NCBI GenBank assembly: GCA_902464115.1
Contig: CABQIF010000041.1
Coordinates: forward strand, 1-16,229
Source of the DNA: an uncultured Ruminococcus sp.
Lineage (GTDB): Bacteria; Bacillota; Clostridia; Oscillospirales; Ruminococcaceae
Direction: 5' to 3'
DNA: 16,229 bases
Numbering within the stretch: the stretch's first letter is position 1; every line of letters begins with the position of its first letter. This document shows positions 1 to 6,882 of this stretch, piece by piece. The position numbers and the translations under genes are program-made. The notes under the pieces were generated by a model that searched no databases, had not been told where the DNA came from, and saw only the letters and a program-made list of their open reading frames with translations.

Positions 1-510
1 CTGGAAGTCCGTTCACAGAAAGAAGCTGGTTTTACCGCAGAAGTTGCGGAAACAGGCACAACCTTTCAGGAAAACGCCATCCTGAAGGCAAAGGCAGTGC
101 AGGAAGCCTTGCACTGTGCCGTACTGGCAGATGACAGCGGCTTGATGATCGATGCACTGGATGGTGCACCGGGTGTTTATTCTCACCGCTTTGCCGGAGA
201 GCAGGCAACCGATGAAGACCGCTGCAATCTCGTATTGGAGAAGTTGCAGGGTGTTCCGATGGAACAGAGAACGGCTCGGTTTGTCTGTGCGATTTGTTAC
301 CTTACCGCAGACGGCGAACAGCATTGTTTTGCAGGCGTTTGCGAGGGCATCATTGGAACAGAGCCGAAGGGTGAAAATGGATTCGGTTATGACCCAATAT
401 TTGTTGTTGGGAACAAGACCATGGCAGAGATGACAGAAGCAGAAAAGAATGCAATCAGCCACCGTGGAAAAGCGTTGGCAGCCTTAGAGGCATATTTGAA
501 AGGAGAATAA
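1..510 (+). CDS. rdgB: Non-canonical purine NTP pyrophosphatase, RdgB/HAM1 family (5' end cut by window)
   Basis: This family hydrolyses dITP, XTP and related deaminated purine triphosphates to monophosphates in the cytoplasm, keeping them out of DNA and RNA. The frame is open from base 1. The visible part starts upstream of the hallmark ETGTTFQENAILKA (bases 52-93) and continues through DDSGLMIDALDGAPGVYSHR, then FGYDPIF near the C-terminus and a final SHRGKALAALEAYL. All are strong RdgB signatures in the right order. About 169 residues are visible against a usual length near 195-200, so roughly the first 25-30 residues, including the nucleotide-binding SxNxxK start, lie outside the window. 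It is the first visible gene of the run toward yhbY, whose start is 6 bases after its stop. The family assignment is very secure. Confidence 0.95.
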   Translation: MEVRSQKEAGFTAEVAETGTTFQENAILKAKAVQEALHCAVLADDSGLMIDALDGAPGVYSHRFAGEQATDEDRCNLVLEKLQGVPMEQRTARFVCAICYLTADGEQHCFAGVCEGIIGTEPKGENGFGYDPIFVVGNKTMAEMTEAEKNAISHRGKALAALEAYLKGE

Positions 511-516
511 ATTGTT

Positions 517-807
517 ATGTTGACGAGTAAACAGCGTGCAACCCTGCGGGGCATTGCCAGCAGCTATGAAACCATCTTGCAGGTGGGAAAGAACGGTATC
601 GGGGACACTTTGATTCAGCAGGTTTCTGATGCTCTGCGGAAACGGGAGCTGATTAAACTGCACGTTCTGGAAAATTCAGAACTGAGTGCCAGAGAAGCAG
701 CCGAACAGCTGGCAGAAGCAACAGAATCGGAAGTGGTACAGGTGATTGGCAGCCGCTTTGTGCTCTATAAGCGGAATCCGAAAAAGCCAGTGATTGATTT
801 GAAGTAA
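517..807 (+). CDS. yhbY: YhbY-family (CRM domain) RNA-binding protein
   Basis: This is a 96-residue protein made almost entirely of one CRS1-YhbY (CRM) domain, an IF3-C-like alpha/beta fold that binds rRNA and associates with pre-50S particles. Visible features are the N-terminal LTSKQRATLRGIA, the loop GKNGIGD (residues about 24-30), the helix leading to ELIKLHVLEN, and the C-terminal VVQVIGSRFVLYKR. Length and motif order match the family. The ATG at 517 is preceded by AAAGGAG at 498-504, with a spacing of about 12. Its TAA stop overlaps the ATG of nadD (TAATG at 805-809), which suggests translational coupling. Position between rdgB and nadD matches the common Clostridia gene order. The role in ribosome assembly is known from the family, not from this sequence. 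Confidence 0.93.
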   Translation: MLTSKQRATLRGIASSYETILQVGKNGIGDTLIQQVSDALRKRELIKLHVLENSELSAREAAEQLAEATESEVVQVIGSRFVLYKRNPKKPVIDLK

Positions 808-1472
808 TGCGGCGAATTGGAATCTTTGGCGGCAGTTTTAACCCGATTCACAACGGACACCTGCATCTTGCCAAGATTGCAATGGAACAGTTCTCGCTTG
901 ACCATGTGCTGTTCATGCCGACTTATATTTCTCCATTTAAACAGAATGTAGCCGATGTTGCGGACGGCGTGCACCGGCTGGCGATGTGTCGGCTGGCAAT
1001 TGCCCCGTATCCCTGTTTTTCTGTGAGCGATTATGAATTGCAGCAGAAAACCATCAGCTATACGATTCACACCATTTCCGCCCTGCGGCAGGAATGGAAA
1101 GATGTGGAACTGGTTTTGCTGATGGGAAGTGATATGCTGTTGCAATTTCAAAACTGGTATCGCTGGCAGGAGCTGTTGACCATGACAGAACTGGGTGTGA
1201 TTGCACGGGAAACAGATGACCGGACAGCACTGGAGCAGGTAGCACAGGAACTTTCGGCATATGGTACGATTCAGCTTTGTTGTGACCGGGTTCTTCCCAT
1301 CTCCTCTACAAAAATTCGGGAAATGCTGAAAAAAAATCAGGATTGTACTTGCTATTTACCGGAAAACGTAGTAAAATATATTGTATTCCATCAGTTGTAT
1401 CAGTTGACGGAAGAGAAAGAAAACGGCAAAAGAAAGCAAGGGAATTTCGATGGCAAAAGAATCTGTGATTGA
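807..1472 (+). CDS. nadD: Nicotinate-nucleotide adenylyltransferase
   Basis: NadD transfers AMP from ATP to nicotinate mononucleotide, giving deamido-NAD, the penultimate step of NAD synthesis. The nucleotidyltransferase signature GGSFNPIHNGH is at residues 8-18, and the C-terminal ISSTKIR motif is at 165-171. Between them lies the NadD-type MGSDML plus NWYRW segment (about 106-120) that forms part of the nicotinate site. The length of 221 is normal to slightly long; the last 20 or so residues are lysine-rich and probably lie outside the fold. The start codon shares its A with the stop of yhbY. The 3' end overlaps yqeK by 23 bases, in another frame. The nadD-yqeK pairing is a conserved Firmicutes arrangement. 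Confidence 0.95.
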   Translation: MRRIGIFGGSFNPIHNGHLHLAKIAMEQFSLDHVLFMPTYISPFKQNVADVADGVHRLAMCRLAIAPYPCFSVSDYELQQKTISYTIHTISALRQEWKDVELVLLMGSDMLLQFQNWYRWQELLTMTELGVIARETDDRTALEQVAQELSAYGTIQLCCDRVLPISSTKIREMLKKNQDCTCYLPENVVKYIVFHQLYQLTEEKENGKRKQGNFDGKRICD

Positions 1473-2127
1473 AAAGATGAAACATAAAATGCAGCCGCCA
1501 CCGCCGCCGAAAGAAGTTTCGATTTCAGAGGCGACCGAATCCATGCGGAAAGTGCTGGAAAAACAGGTCAGCGAAGAAACAATGCGGAAAGAGCGGTATG
1601 AACACTCTGTGCGAGTTGCAGCAGAATGCAAGCGGCTGGCACAAATTTACCATGTCAATGAAGATTTGGCAGAGTTTGCCGGCATGGTACATGACATCTG
1701 TAAGGACATGAAAGCGGACGACCAGAAAGCATTGATGGAAGCTGGAAAGGACGATCTGGACATCACGGAAGAAGAATGGAACACCAAAAAGCTCTGGCAC
1801 GGCATTGCGGGTGCACAGCTGATGCGGCAGAAATACTGCATGAACAATCAGCATGTATTAAATGCCATCCGGTATCATACGGTTGCAAGAAAAGACATGA
1901 CACCGTTGGAGCAGATTGTCTATCTGGCAGATATGACGGAAGCAGGACGAAACTTTATTGATGTTCATACATTGCGGGCAGCCGTCAATCAAAATTTGAA
2001 TCTCGGCATGTACTACGCCCTGAAAATTTCGATTGCAAACGTACTGGATAAAGGTGGCTTGTTGCCTCGCCATACGATTGAAGCTTACAATCAGTATGTG
2101 CAGATTGTGGCAGGAATGAAGGATTGA
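1450..2127 (+). CDS. yqeK: YqeK family HD-domain Ap4A hydrolase with proline-rich N-terminal extension
   Basis: YqeK proteins are HD-domain enzymes reported to cleave diadenosine tetraphosphate symmetrically to two ADP. The metal-site pattern is visible: H52 (YEHSVRVA), H81-D82 (MVHDICKD), H117 (WHGIAGA), H143 (RYHTVA) and D161 (YLADMTEAGRNF), the last being a YqeK hallmark. The protein has 225 residues against about 190 for many relatives. The difference is an N-terminal extension of about 45 residues that includes five consecutive prolines at residues 16-20. The ATG at 1450 is preceded by AAGGGA at 1438-1443, spacing 6. The start lies inside nadD, so coupling to nadD is likely. An internal start at M45 would remove the extension, but no better ribosome site was seen there. 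The family is secure; the extension's role is unknown. Confidence 0.9.
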   Translation: MAKESVIEKMKHKMQPPPPPKEVSISEATESMRKVLEKQVSEETMRKERYEHSVRVAAECKRLAQIYHVNEDLAEFAGMVHDICKDMKADDQKALMEAGKDDLDITEEEWNTKKLWHGIAGAQLMRQKYCMNNQHVLNAIRYHTVARKDMTPLEQIVYLADMTEAGRNFIDVHTLRAAVNQNLNLGMYYALKISIANVLDKGGLLPRHTIEAYNQYVQIVAGMKD

Positions 2128-2153
2128 GCAGGAAGAGAAAGGGGTTTCCAGAG

Positions 2154-3383
2154 ATGGCGAAAAAACGGCAGACGAAGAAAAGCCGGAAAAATACCAAAAA
2201 GAAAGATTTGTTTGTCATGATCGGTTCGATTGCCCTGACCGTTGTGTTAGTGGTAACGATGATTTTAAATGCACCGATTATTGATTACCGGACAATTACG
2301 AATGGAACGATGAGTACCCGACAGATTTCGATTATGAAGTATTTTAAGGTCTGGCAGCCGTTGGTACAGAAAGAAGGAACACTCCAGAAGCCGGTCAATA
2401 CAGATGCTTCCGCTCTGAATCTGAAAGAAGATACAGACAATGCAAACCCGAAAGATGATGGGCTGGATTTGGATCAGATTGTGGAAGGGCAGTATACTGT
2501 GCTCTTTATGGGAATGGATGAAAGCGGAAAACTGGCGGATGTCAACTGGATTTTCCAGTTTGACATTTTTGCAGGAACGATGAATGTCCTGCAAATTCCG
2601 AGAGATTGCTATATGCCAGCGTATGCGAACACCTCCACCAATAAGTTCAACAGCATCTATGGAACAGGGCAGGATGAAACGGTCACACCGATTCAGCGTG
2701 CAGTGAATGCTATTCAGGAGAATTTCGGCTTGGTGATTGACTGTTATGTCAAGCTGAGCTGTACGGATATTGCGAACATCGTGGATTCCATCGGCGGTAT
2801 TCCGATTGACCTGCCGGAGGAAATCATGTATGAAGCAGATAAAGTTCTGAAAGCCGGAAAGCAGACGCTGAACGGACAGCAGGCAGAATGGTTTGTTCGA
2901 TTCCGTCGGGAATACGATGAGGGCGATATTGGACGTGTAAAGGCACAGCGAATTTTCTTGGCAGCAGCTATGCAGAAATTGTTGGATATGAGCCAGACGG
3001 AATTGATGTCGGCGATGCAGAAAATCTATAAAAATGAATGGATTGCAACGGATTTATCGCTGGAACAAATCAGCATGCTGGCAGATTTTGCCGCAAAGCG
3101 ATTGACCATGGACGGCGTAAATGTTTATATGGTTCCGGGCGAGGGCATCATGTACGAGGGGCAGGCAGTTTATTCGATTCATAAGACCGAAGCGATTGAC
3201 CTCATCAACGAACATTTCCGCCCGTATCAGAACGAAATGTATTATGATGAGAGTACCATTGTGGAACTGGTTGATGAGAGCAATTATATTGACACCTATT
3301 CGGATACAGAAGAAAATCTGGACGACATCCACAAGGGCGATACCGAGGACGGAAAACAGAATATTTACAGCAACGGAAACTAA
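2154..3383 (+). CDS. LytR-CpsA-Psr (LCP) family cell wall glycopolymer ligase
   Basis: LCP enzymes move teichoic acids, capsule or other glycopolymers from a polyprenyl pyrophosphate carrier to peptidoglycan, outside the membrane. Reading from ATG 2154 gives 409 residues: a lysine/arginine-rich cytoplasmic tail (1-17), one membrane segment (about 19-39), an acidic linker, and an LCP domain from about 113. Visible LCP motifs are VLFMGMD, IPRDCY (R150, D151), NKFNSIYG and the FVRFRREYDEGDIGR block (R249, R251, R261). The usual Arg-x-Asp-Thr motif after MGMD reads LADV, so the Asp is kept but the Arg is lost. A TTG at 2124 would add 10 residues, but ATG 2154 has AAAGGGG at 2138-2144. The acidic C-terminal tail (about 50 residues) is not conserved in the family. 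Substrate unknown. Confidence 0.88.
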   Translation: MAKKRQTKKSRKNTKKKDLFVMIGSIALTVVLVVTMILNAPIIDYRTITNGTMSTRQISIMKYFKVWQPLVQKEGTLQKPVNTDASALNLKEDTDNANPKDDGLDLDQIVEGQYTVLFMGMDESGKLADVNWIFQFDIFAGTMNVLQIPRDCYMPAYANTSTNKFNSIYGTGQDETVTPIQRAVNAIQENFGLVIDCYVKLSCTDIANIVDSIGGIPIDLPEEIMYEADKVLKAGKQTLNGQQAEWFVRFRREYDEGDIGRVKAQRIFLAAAMQKLLDMSQTELMSAMQKIYKNEWIATDLSLEQISMLADFAAKRLTMDGVNVYMVPGEGIMYEGQAVYSIHKTEAIDLINEHFRPYQNEMYYDESTIVELVDESNYIDTYSDTEENLDDIHKGDTEDGKQNIYSNGN

Positions 3384-3419
3384 AGAAAACCACCATCAAC
3401 ACGAAAGGATTATCATTTC

Positions 3420-3782
3420 ATGGAGCAGAAAGCAGTATTAGAAGCAATTGTAAAAGCATTGGACAGCAAGCGTGCCGAAGATATTCAGGTCATTGGTGTG
3501 AAGAATCTGACGATTTTAGGCGATTACTTTGTCATTGCCAACGGTACGAGTACCACGCACACCAAAACGCTGGCAGACGAAGTAGAATACCAGATGACAA
3601 AGCTAGGCATCGAACCGCTGCACCGGGAGGGCAGAGGAAACGGCTCAAACTGGATTGTATTGGATTATAATGATATTATTATCCATGTGTTCTATAAGGA
3701 AACCAGAGCATTCTACCAGCTGGAACGGCTTTGGGCAGACGGCGAAAAGATGGATGTAACTGCATGGTTAAAGGAAGACTAA
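3420..3782 (+). CDS. rsfS: Ribosome silencing factor RsfS (Iojap family)
   Basis: RsfS binds ribosomal protein uL14 on the large subunit and blocks joining with the small subunit, lowering translation in poor conditions. The 120-residue protein shows the family pattern across its whole length: AEDIQVIGVKNLTILGDYFV near residues 14-40, the STTH segment, then HREGRGNGSNWIVLDYNDII and the C-terminal HVFYKETRAFYQLERLW. Length is typical. ATG 3420 is preceded by AAAGGA at 3404-3409, spacing 10. It follows the LCP gene after 36 bases and precedes a small membrane protein gene. The location downstream of nadD-yqeK is the common Firmicutes arrangement. Function is assigned from strong family similarity. 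Confidence 0.95.
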   Translation: MEQKAVLEAIVKALDSKRAEDIQVIGVKNLTILGDYFVIANGTSTTHTKTLADEVEYQMTKLGIEPLHREGRGNGSNWIVLDYNDIIIHVFYKETRAFYQLERLWADGEKMDVTAWLKED

Positions 3783-3807
3783 TGCGGTAAAAAAGGAGGC
3801 ATTTTCT

Positions 3808-4131
3808 ATGGAAAACGGAAAGAAAATGATTACAGTTGTTGGAGCATACATGATTTTAAAGGGCATTTTGAATTTGATTTTGGGATTCAGTGCCAGCAAT
3901 GTGGTTTCCCTGCTGTTTGCAGCAGTTTTGATTTTTGCAATGCTGAAACGGATTCCATATAGCCAGTATGTAACAGCCATTTTTCTGGCACTGATTTTCT
4001 TGGTGAACCTGCCGGCGAACCTGTCCAATTTGGGCTCGAACTGGATTTATCTGGTGGAAGGCTTGCTGGATGTCGGTGCAGCTGCCATTTTGGCATTCCA
4101 TAAAGATGTAAAAGATTATTTTGCAGGTTAA
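3808..4131 (+). CDS. Small integral membrane protein, function unknown
   Basis: I do not recognise a family for this 107-residue protein. It is very hydrophobic, with four likely membrane helices at residues about 7-27, 31-48, 53-71 and 77-97, separated by short loops. Residues 48-52 (RIPYS) form a polar break between helices 2 and 3. The ends are polar: MENGKK at the N-terminus and HKDVKDYFAG at the C-terminus. No conserved charged or cysteine residues suggest an active site. The translation start is well supported: AAAAGGAGG at 3791-3799 lies 8 bases before ATG 3808, one of the best ribosome sites in the window. It sits between rsfS (25-base gap) and leuS (45-base gap) with no terminator, so it is probably cotranscribed. 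A membrane accessory or DUF-type protein is likely; nothing more specific is supportable. Confidence 0.8.
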   Translation: MENGKKMITVVGAYMILKGILNLILGFSASNVVSLLFAAVLIFAMLKRIPYSQYVTAIFLALIFLVNLPANLSNLGSNWIYLVEGLLDVGAAAILAFHKDVKDYFAG

Positions 4132-4176
4132 TGCAAACCGATCTCATGAAAAAACAAGAAAGAGGATGAAGCAACT

Positions 4177-6600
4177 ATGAGCAAATATGACTTTACTGCC
4201 ATTGAAGCAAAGTGGCAGCGGTATTGGGCGGAGCATGACACGTTCCACGCAGAGGATGATTATACAAAACCGAAGTTCTATGCACTGGTCGAATTCCCGT
4301 ACCCATCCGGTCAGGGTCTGCACATCGGACACCCAAGACCGTATACCGCAATGGATGTCGTTTCCAGAAAGCGGAGAATGGAAGGCTATAATGTTCTGTT
4401 CCCCATGGGCTGGGATGCATTCGGTCTGCCGACCGAAAACTATGCCATCAAGCATAAGATTCATCCGGCAATCGTAACCGCAAACAATGTTGCAAGATTT
4501 AAGTCGCAGTTGCAGGCACTGGGTATGTCCTTTGACTGGGATCGGGAAATCAACACGACTGATCCGAATTATTTCCATTGGACACAATGGATTTTCTTGC
4601 AGATGTTCAAGAAAGGTCTGGCATACAAGAAAGAAACGGCGGTCAACTGGTGTACTTCCTGTAAGGTCGTTCTGGCAAATGAAGAAGTTGTTGGCGGCGT
4701 TTGCGAACGCTGTGGCGGCGAAGTCGTACAGAAAGTAAAATCTCAGTGGATGCTGAAGATTACAGAATATGCACAGCGGTTGCTGGATGATTTGGATGAA
4801 GTGGATTATCTGGAAAAAATCAAGACGGCACAGCGGAACTGGATTGGACGTTCTACCGGTGCAGAAGTAGACTTCCAGACCACTGCTGGTGATACCCTGA
4901 AAATCTATACCACTCGTCCGGATACCCTGTTTGGTGCAACTTACATGGTTATTTCTCCGGAACATCCGCTGATTGAAAATTGGGCAGACAAGCTGGAAAA
5001 CATGGATGAGATCCGGGCTTATCAGGAAAAGGCAGCTAGAAAGTCTGACTTTGAACGGACAGAAATGGCAAAGGAAAAGACGGGTGTTTGCCTGAAGGGT
5101 GTTCGTGGTATCAATCCAGTCAATGACAAGGAAATCCCGATTTTCGTTTCGGACTATGTTCTGATGAGTTACGGAACGGGTGCAATTATGGCAGTTCCGG
5201 CACACGATACCCGTGACTATGAATTTGCAAAGGTGTTCGACCTGCCGATTATCGAAGTAGTCAAGGGCGGCGATGTCACCAAGGAAGCATTCACTGATTG
5301 TGCAACAGGTACAATGGTCAACAGCGGTTTCCTCGATGGCATGTCTGTTGAAGATGCAAAGGTCAAGATCAAGGGCTGGCTGGAAGCAACTGGCAAGGGC
5401 AAGTCCAAGGTCAACTATAAGCTGCGTGACTGGGTATTTTCTCGGCAGCGGTACTGGGGCGAACCGATTCCGGTTGTTTACTGTGACAAGTGCGGCTGGG
5501 TTGGATTGCCGGAAAGCGAACTGCCGCTGACACTGCCGGATGTAGAAAGCTATATGCCGACGGATACCGGAGAAAGCCCGCTGTCCACACTGGAAAGCTT
5601 TATCAATACCACTTGTCCGAAGTGCGGCGGCCCTGCAAAGCGGGAAACTGACACCATGCCGCAGTGGGCAGGTTCGAGCTGGTATTATCTGCGTTATTGC
5701 GACCCGAAGAACCCGAACGGCATTGCCTCTAAGGAAGCACTGAATTACTGGATGCCGGTTGACTGGTACAACGGCGGTATGGAACATACCACTTTGCACC
5801 TGCTGTATTCTCGGTTCTGGCATAAGTTCTTGTATGATATTGGTGTTGTTGAAACCAAAGAACCGTACAAGCGGAGAACCTCTCACGGTATGATTTTGGG
5901 CGAAGACCCAGACCATCCGGGCAAGTTCACCAAGATGTCCAAGTCCAAGGGCAATGTCATCAATCCGGACGATGTCATCAAGGAATACGGTGCAGATACG
6001 CTGCGTCTGTATGAAATGTTTGTCGGCGACTTTGAAAAGGCTGCTCCGTGGAGTACCTCCAGTATTCGTGGATGCAAGCGGTTCTTAGACCGTATCTGGG
6101 CATTGCAGGATAACCTGATTGATGGCGATACCTATCGGGAACAACTGGTACGGAAGATGCACCAGACCATTCAGAAGGTTTCCAACGACATCGAAACCCT
6201 GAAGTTCAATACCGCTATTGCCTCTATGATGGAACTGTTGAACGAAATCACTGCAACTGGTTCAATCAACAAGGCAGAATTCCGGACACTGTTGATTCTG
6301 TTGAATCCGTTCGCTCCGCATATCACCGAAGAACTGTATGAAACCTATTGTGGCGGAATCCTGCACGAACAGAGCTGGCCGACTTATGACGAGGAACTCT
6401 GCAAGGAAGACACCATTGAAATCGTTGTACAGATCAACGGTAAAGTACGCTGCAAGATGAATATTGCAGTGGGTGCAGAAAAGGATGCAGTTCTGGAACA
6501 AGCTCTGGCAGAACCGAAGATTGCAGAAGCCGTTGCTGGAAAGCAGCTGGTGAAGCAGATATATGTACCAAATAAACTGGTTAATTTTGTTGCAAAATAA
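4177..6600 (+). CDS. leuS: Leucyl-tRNA synthetase
   Basis: LeuS charges tRNA-Leu with leucine. It is a class I synthetase with a Rossmann catalytic core and an inserted CP1 editing domain. The HIGH motif is literal at residues 49-52, and KMSKS is at 586-590. The editing domain carries TTRPDT (245-250), the threonine-rich site that screens the amino acid, and VPAHDTRDYEFA with D344 and D347. Two CxxC pairs in the 159-179 region (C159/C162, C176/C179) and two more at C436/C439 and C480/C483 look like zinc-binding knuckles. The length of 807 fits the bacterial family. ATG 4177 has AGAGGA at 4161-4166, spacing 10. No T-box leader is seen upstream, as expected for a gene inside a run. An inverted repeat overlaps the stop codon. 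Confidence 0.98.
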   Translation: MSKYDFTAIEAKWQRYWAEHDTFHAEDDYTKPKFYALVEFPYPSGQGLHIGHPRPYTAMDVVSRKRRMEGYNVLFPMGWDAFGLPTENYAIKHKIHPAIVTANNVARFKSQLQALGMSFDWDREINTTDPNYFHWTQWIFLQMFKKGLAYKKETAVNWCTSCKVVLANEEVVGGVCERCGGEVVQKVKSQWMLKITEYAQRLLDDLDEVDYLEKIKTAQRNWIGRSTGAEVDFQTTAGDTLKIYTTRPDTLFGATYMVISPEHPLIENWADKLENMDEIRAYQEKAARKSDFERTEMAKEKTGVCLKGVRGINPVNDKEIPIFVSDYVLMSYGTGAIMAVPAHDTRDYEFAKVFDLPIIEVVKGGDVTKEAFTDCATGTMVNSGFLDGMSVEDAKVKIKGWLEATGKGKSKVNYKLRDWVFSRQRYWGEPIPVVYCDKCGWVGLPESELPLTLPDVESYMPTDTGESPLSTLESFINTTCPKCGGPAKRETDTMPQWAGSSWYYLRYCDPKNPNGIASKEALNYWMPVDWYNGGMEHTTLHLLYSRFWHKFLYDIGVVETKEPYKRRTSHGMILGEDPDHPGKFTKMSKSKGNVINPDDVIKEYGADTLRLYEMFVGDFEKAAPWSTSSIRGCKRFLDRIWALQDNLIDGDTYREQLVRKMHQTIQKVSNDIETLKFNTAIASMMELLNEITATGSINKAEFRTLLILLNPFAPHITEELYETYCGGILHEQSWPTYDEELCKEDTIEIVVQINGKVRCKMNIAVGAEKDAVLEQALAEPKIAEAVAGKQLVKQIYVPNKLVNFVAK

Positions 6601-6610
6601 CCAAAATTAA
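6581..6610 (+). repeat. AT-rich inverted repeat spanning the leuS stop codon
   Basis: TTAATTTTG at 6581-6589 and CAAAATTAA at 6602-6610 are perfect 9-base inverted repeats with a 12-base loop that contains the leuS TAA. It is followed by A residues rather than T residues, so it is not a standard intrinsic terminator on the + strand. It might mark a transcript 3' end or be a chance feature of AT-rich sequence. Confidence 0.35.
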
Positions 6611-6628
6611 AAAAACTTCCGATAAGGC

Positions 6629-6657
6629 TTGACAAACCATTTTCTGTGTGTTATAAT
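6629..6657 (+). promoter_or_regulatory. Consensus sigma-A promoter for rpsU
   Basis: TTGACA at 6629-6634 and TATAAT at 6652-6657 are separated by exactly 17 bases. Both hexamers match the vegetative consensus perfectly, so this should be a strong promoter. Transcription would start near 6663-6665, leaving about 220 nt of untranslated leader before the rpsU GTG at 6883. Confidence 0.9.
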
Positions 6658-6663
6658 AAAACA

Positions 6664-6882
6664 TATTTGAAACGCCGAACAGAAAACTGCGGATTTTTCG
6701 TGTGTTTCTGGATGGCTGCCATGCCGAAAACGGTGTGATAAAAACCAAGTTGATTGCTAAGGACAGATTGATGTAGTATCCCGAAGTTCCGATGTCGGGA
6801 CCATCGGTGGTATAGGTCAGAAGCAGGGGAAACTTTGTGGATGATCAGCCTCTGCCGTGGCGGCAAAGGGAGGGAAATGTAA
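6664..6882 (+). promoter_or_regulatory. Long structured 5' leader of rpsU (candidate cis-regulatory RNA)
   Basis: Between the predicted transcription start and the rpsU start codon are about 220 nt with no substantial ORF but many potential helices. Seen directly: CAGAAA (6680-6685) with TTTCTG (6705-6710); ATGCCG (6721-6726) with CGGTGT (6731-6736) closing an AAAA loop; TCCCGA (6779-6784) with TCGGGA (6795-6800); CCGATG (6789-6794) with CATCGG (6802-6807), which competes with the previous helix; CAGGG (6824-6828) with CTTTG (6833-6837) around a GAAA tetraloop; and a 9-position stem just before the start codon. Ribosomal protein genes often carry autoregulatory leaders, so feedback by bS21 is one possible role. 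No T-box core and no riboswitch class I know was recognised. Function is inference. Confidence 0.55.
6849..6869 (+). promoter_or_regulatory. Hairpin overlapping the rpsU ribosome binding site
   Basis: CCTCTGCCG (6849-6857) can pair with CGGCAAAGG (6861-6869) around the loop TGG, with one C-A mismatch. The 3' arm contains AAAGG, the upstream half of the AAAGGGAGGG ribosome site (6865-6874). Formation would therefore partly hide the site that serves GTG 6883. Confidence 0.55.

Noticed and set aside
2124..2153. TTG start for the LCP gene at 2124
   Set aside because: The added ten residues have no ribosome site of their own, while ATG 2154 has AAAGGGG at good spacing.
4144..5916. 590-residue open frame on the minus strand, opposite leuS
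   Set aside because: It lies wholly antisense to a certain leuS, has a Cys/Phe/Arg-rich low-complexity composition typical of a shadow frame, and shows no domain motif.
6779..6807. H-type pseudoknot formed by both leader helices at once
   Set aside because: The loop that would cross the first 6-base helix is only one base (6801), which is too short, so competing helices are the better reading.
6664..6882. T-box or known riboswitch in the rpsU leader
   Set aside because: The T-box core AGGGTGG is absent, no terminator/antiterminator precedes the gene, and I could not match any riboswitch core.
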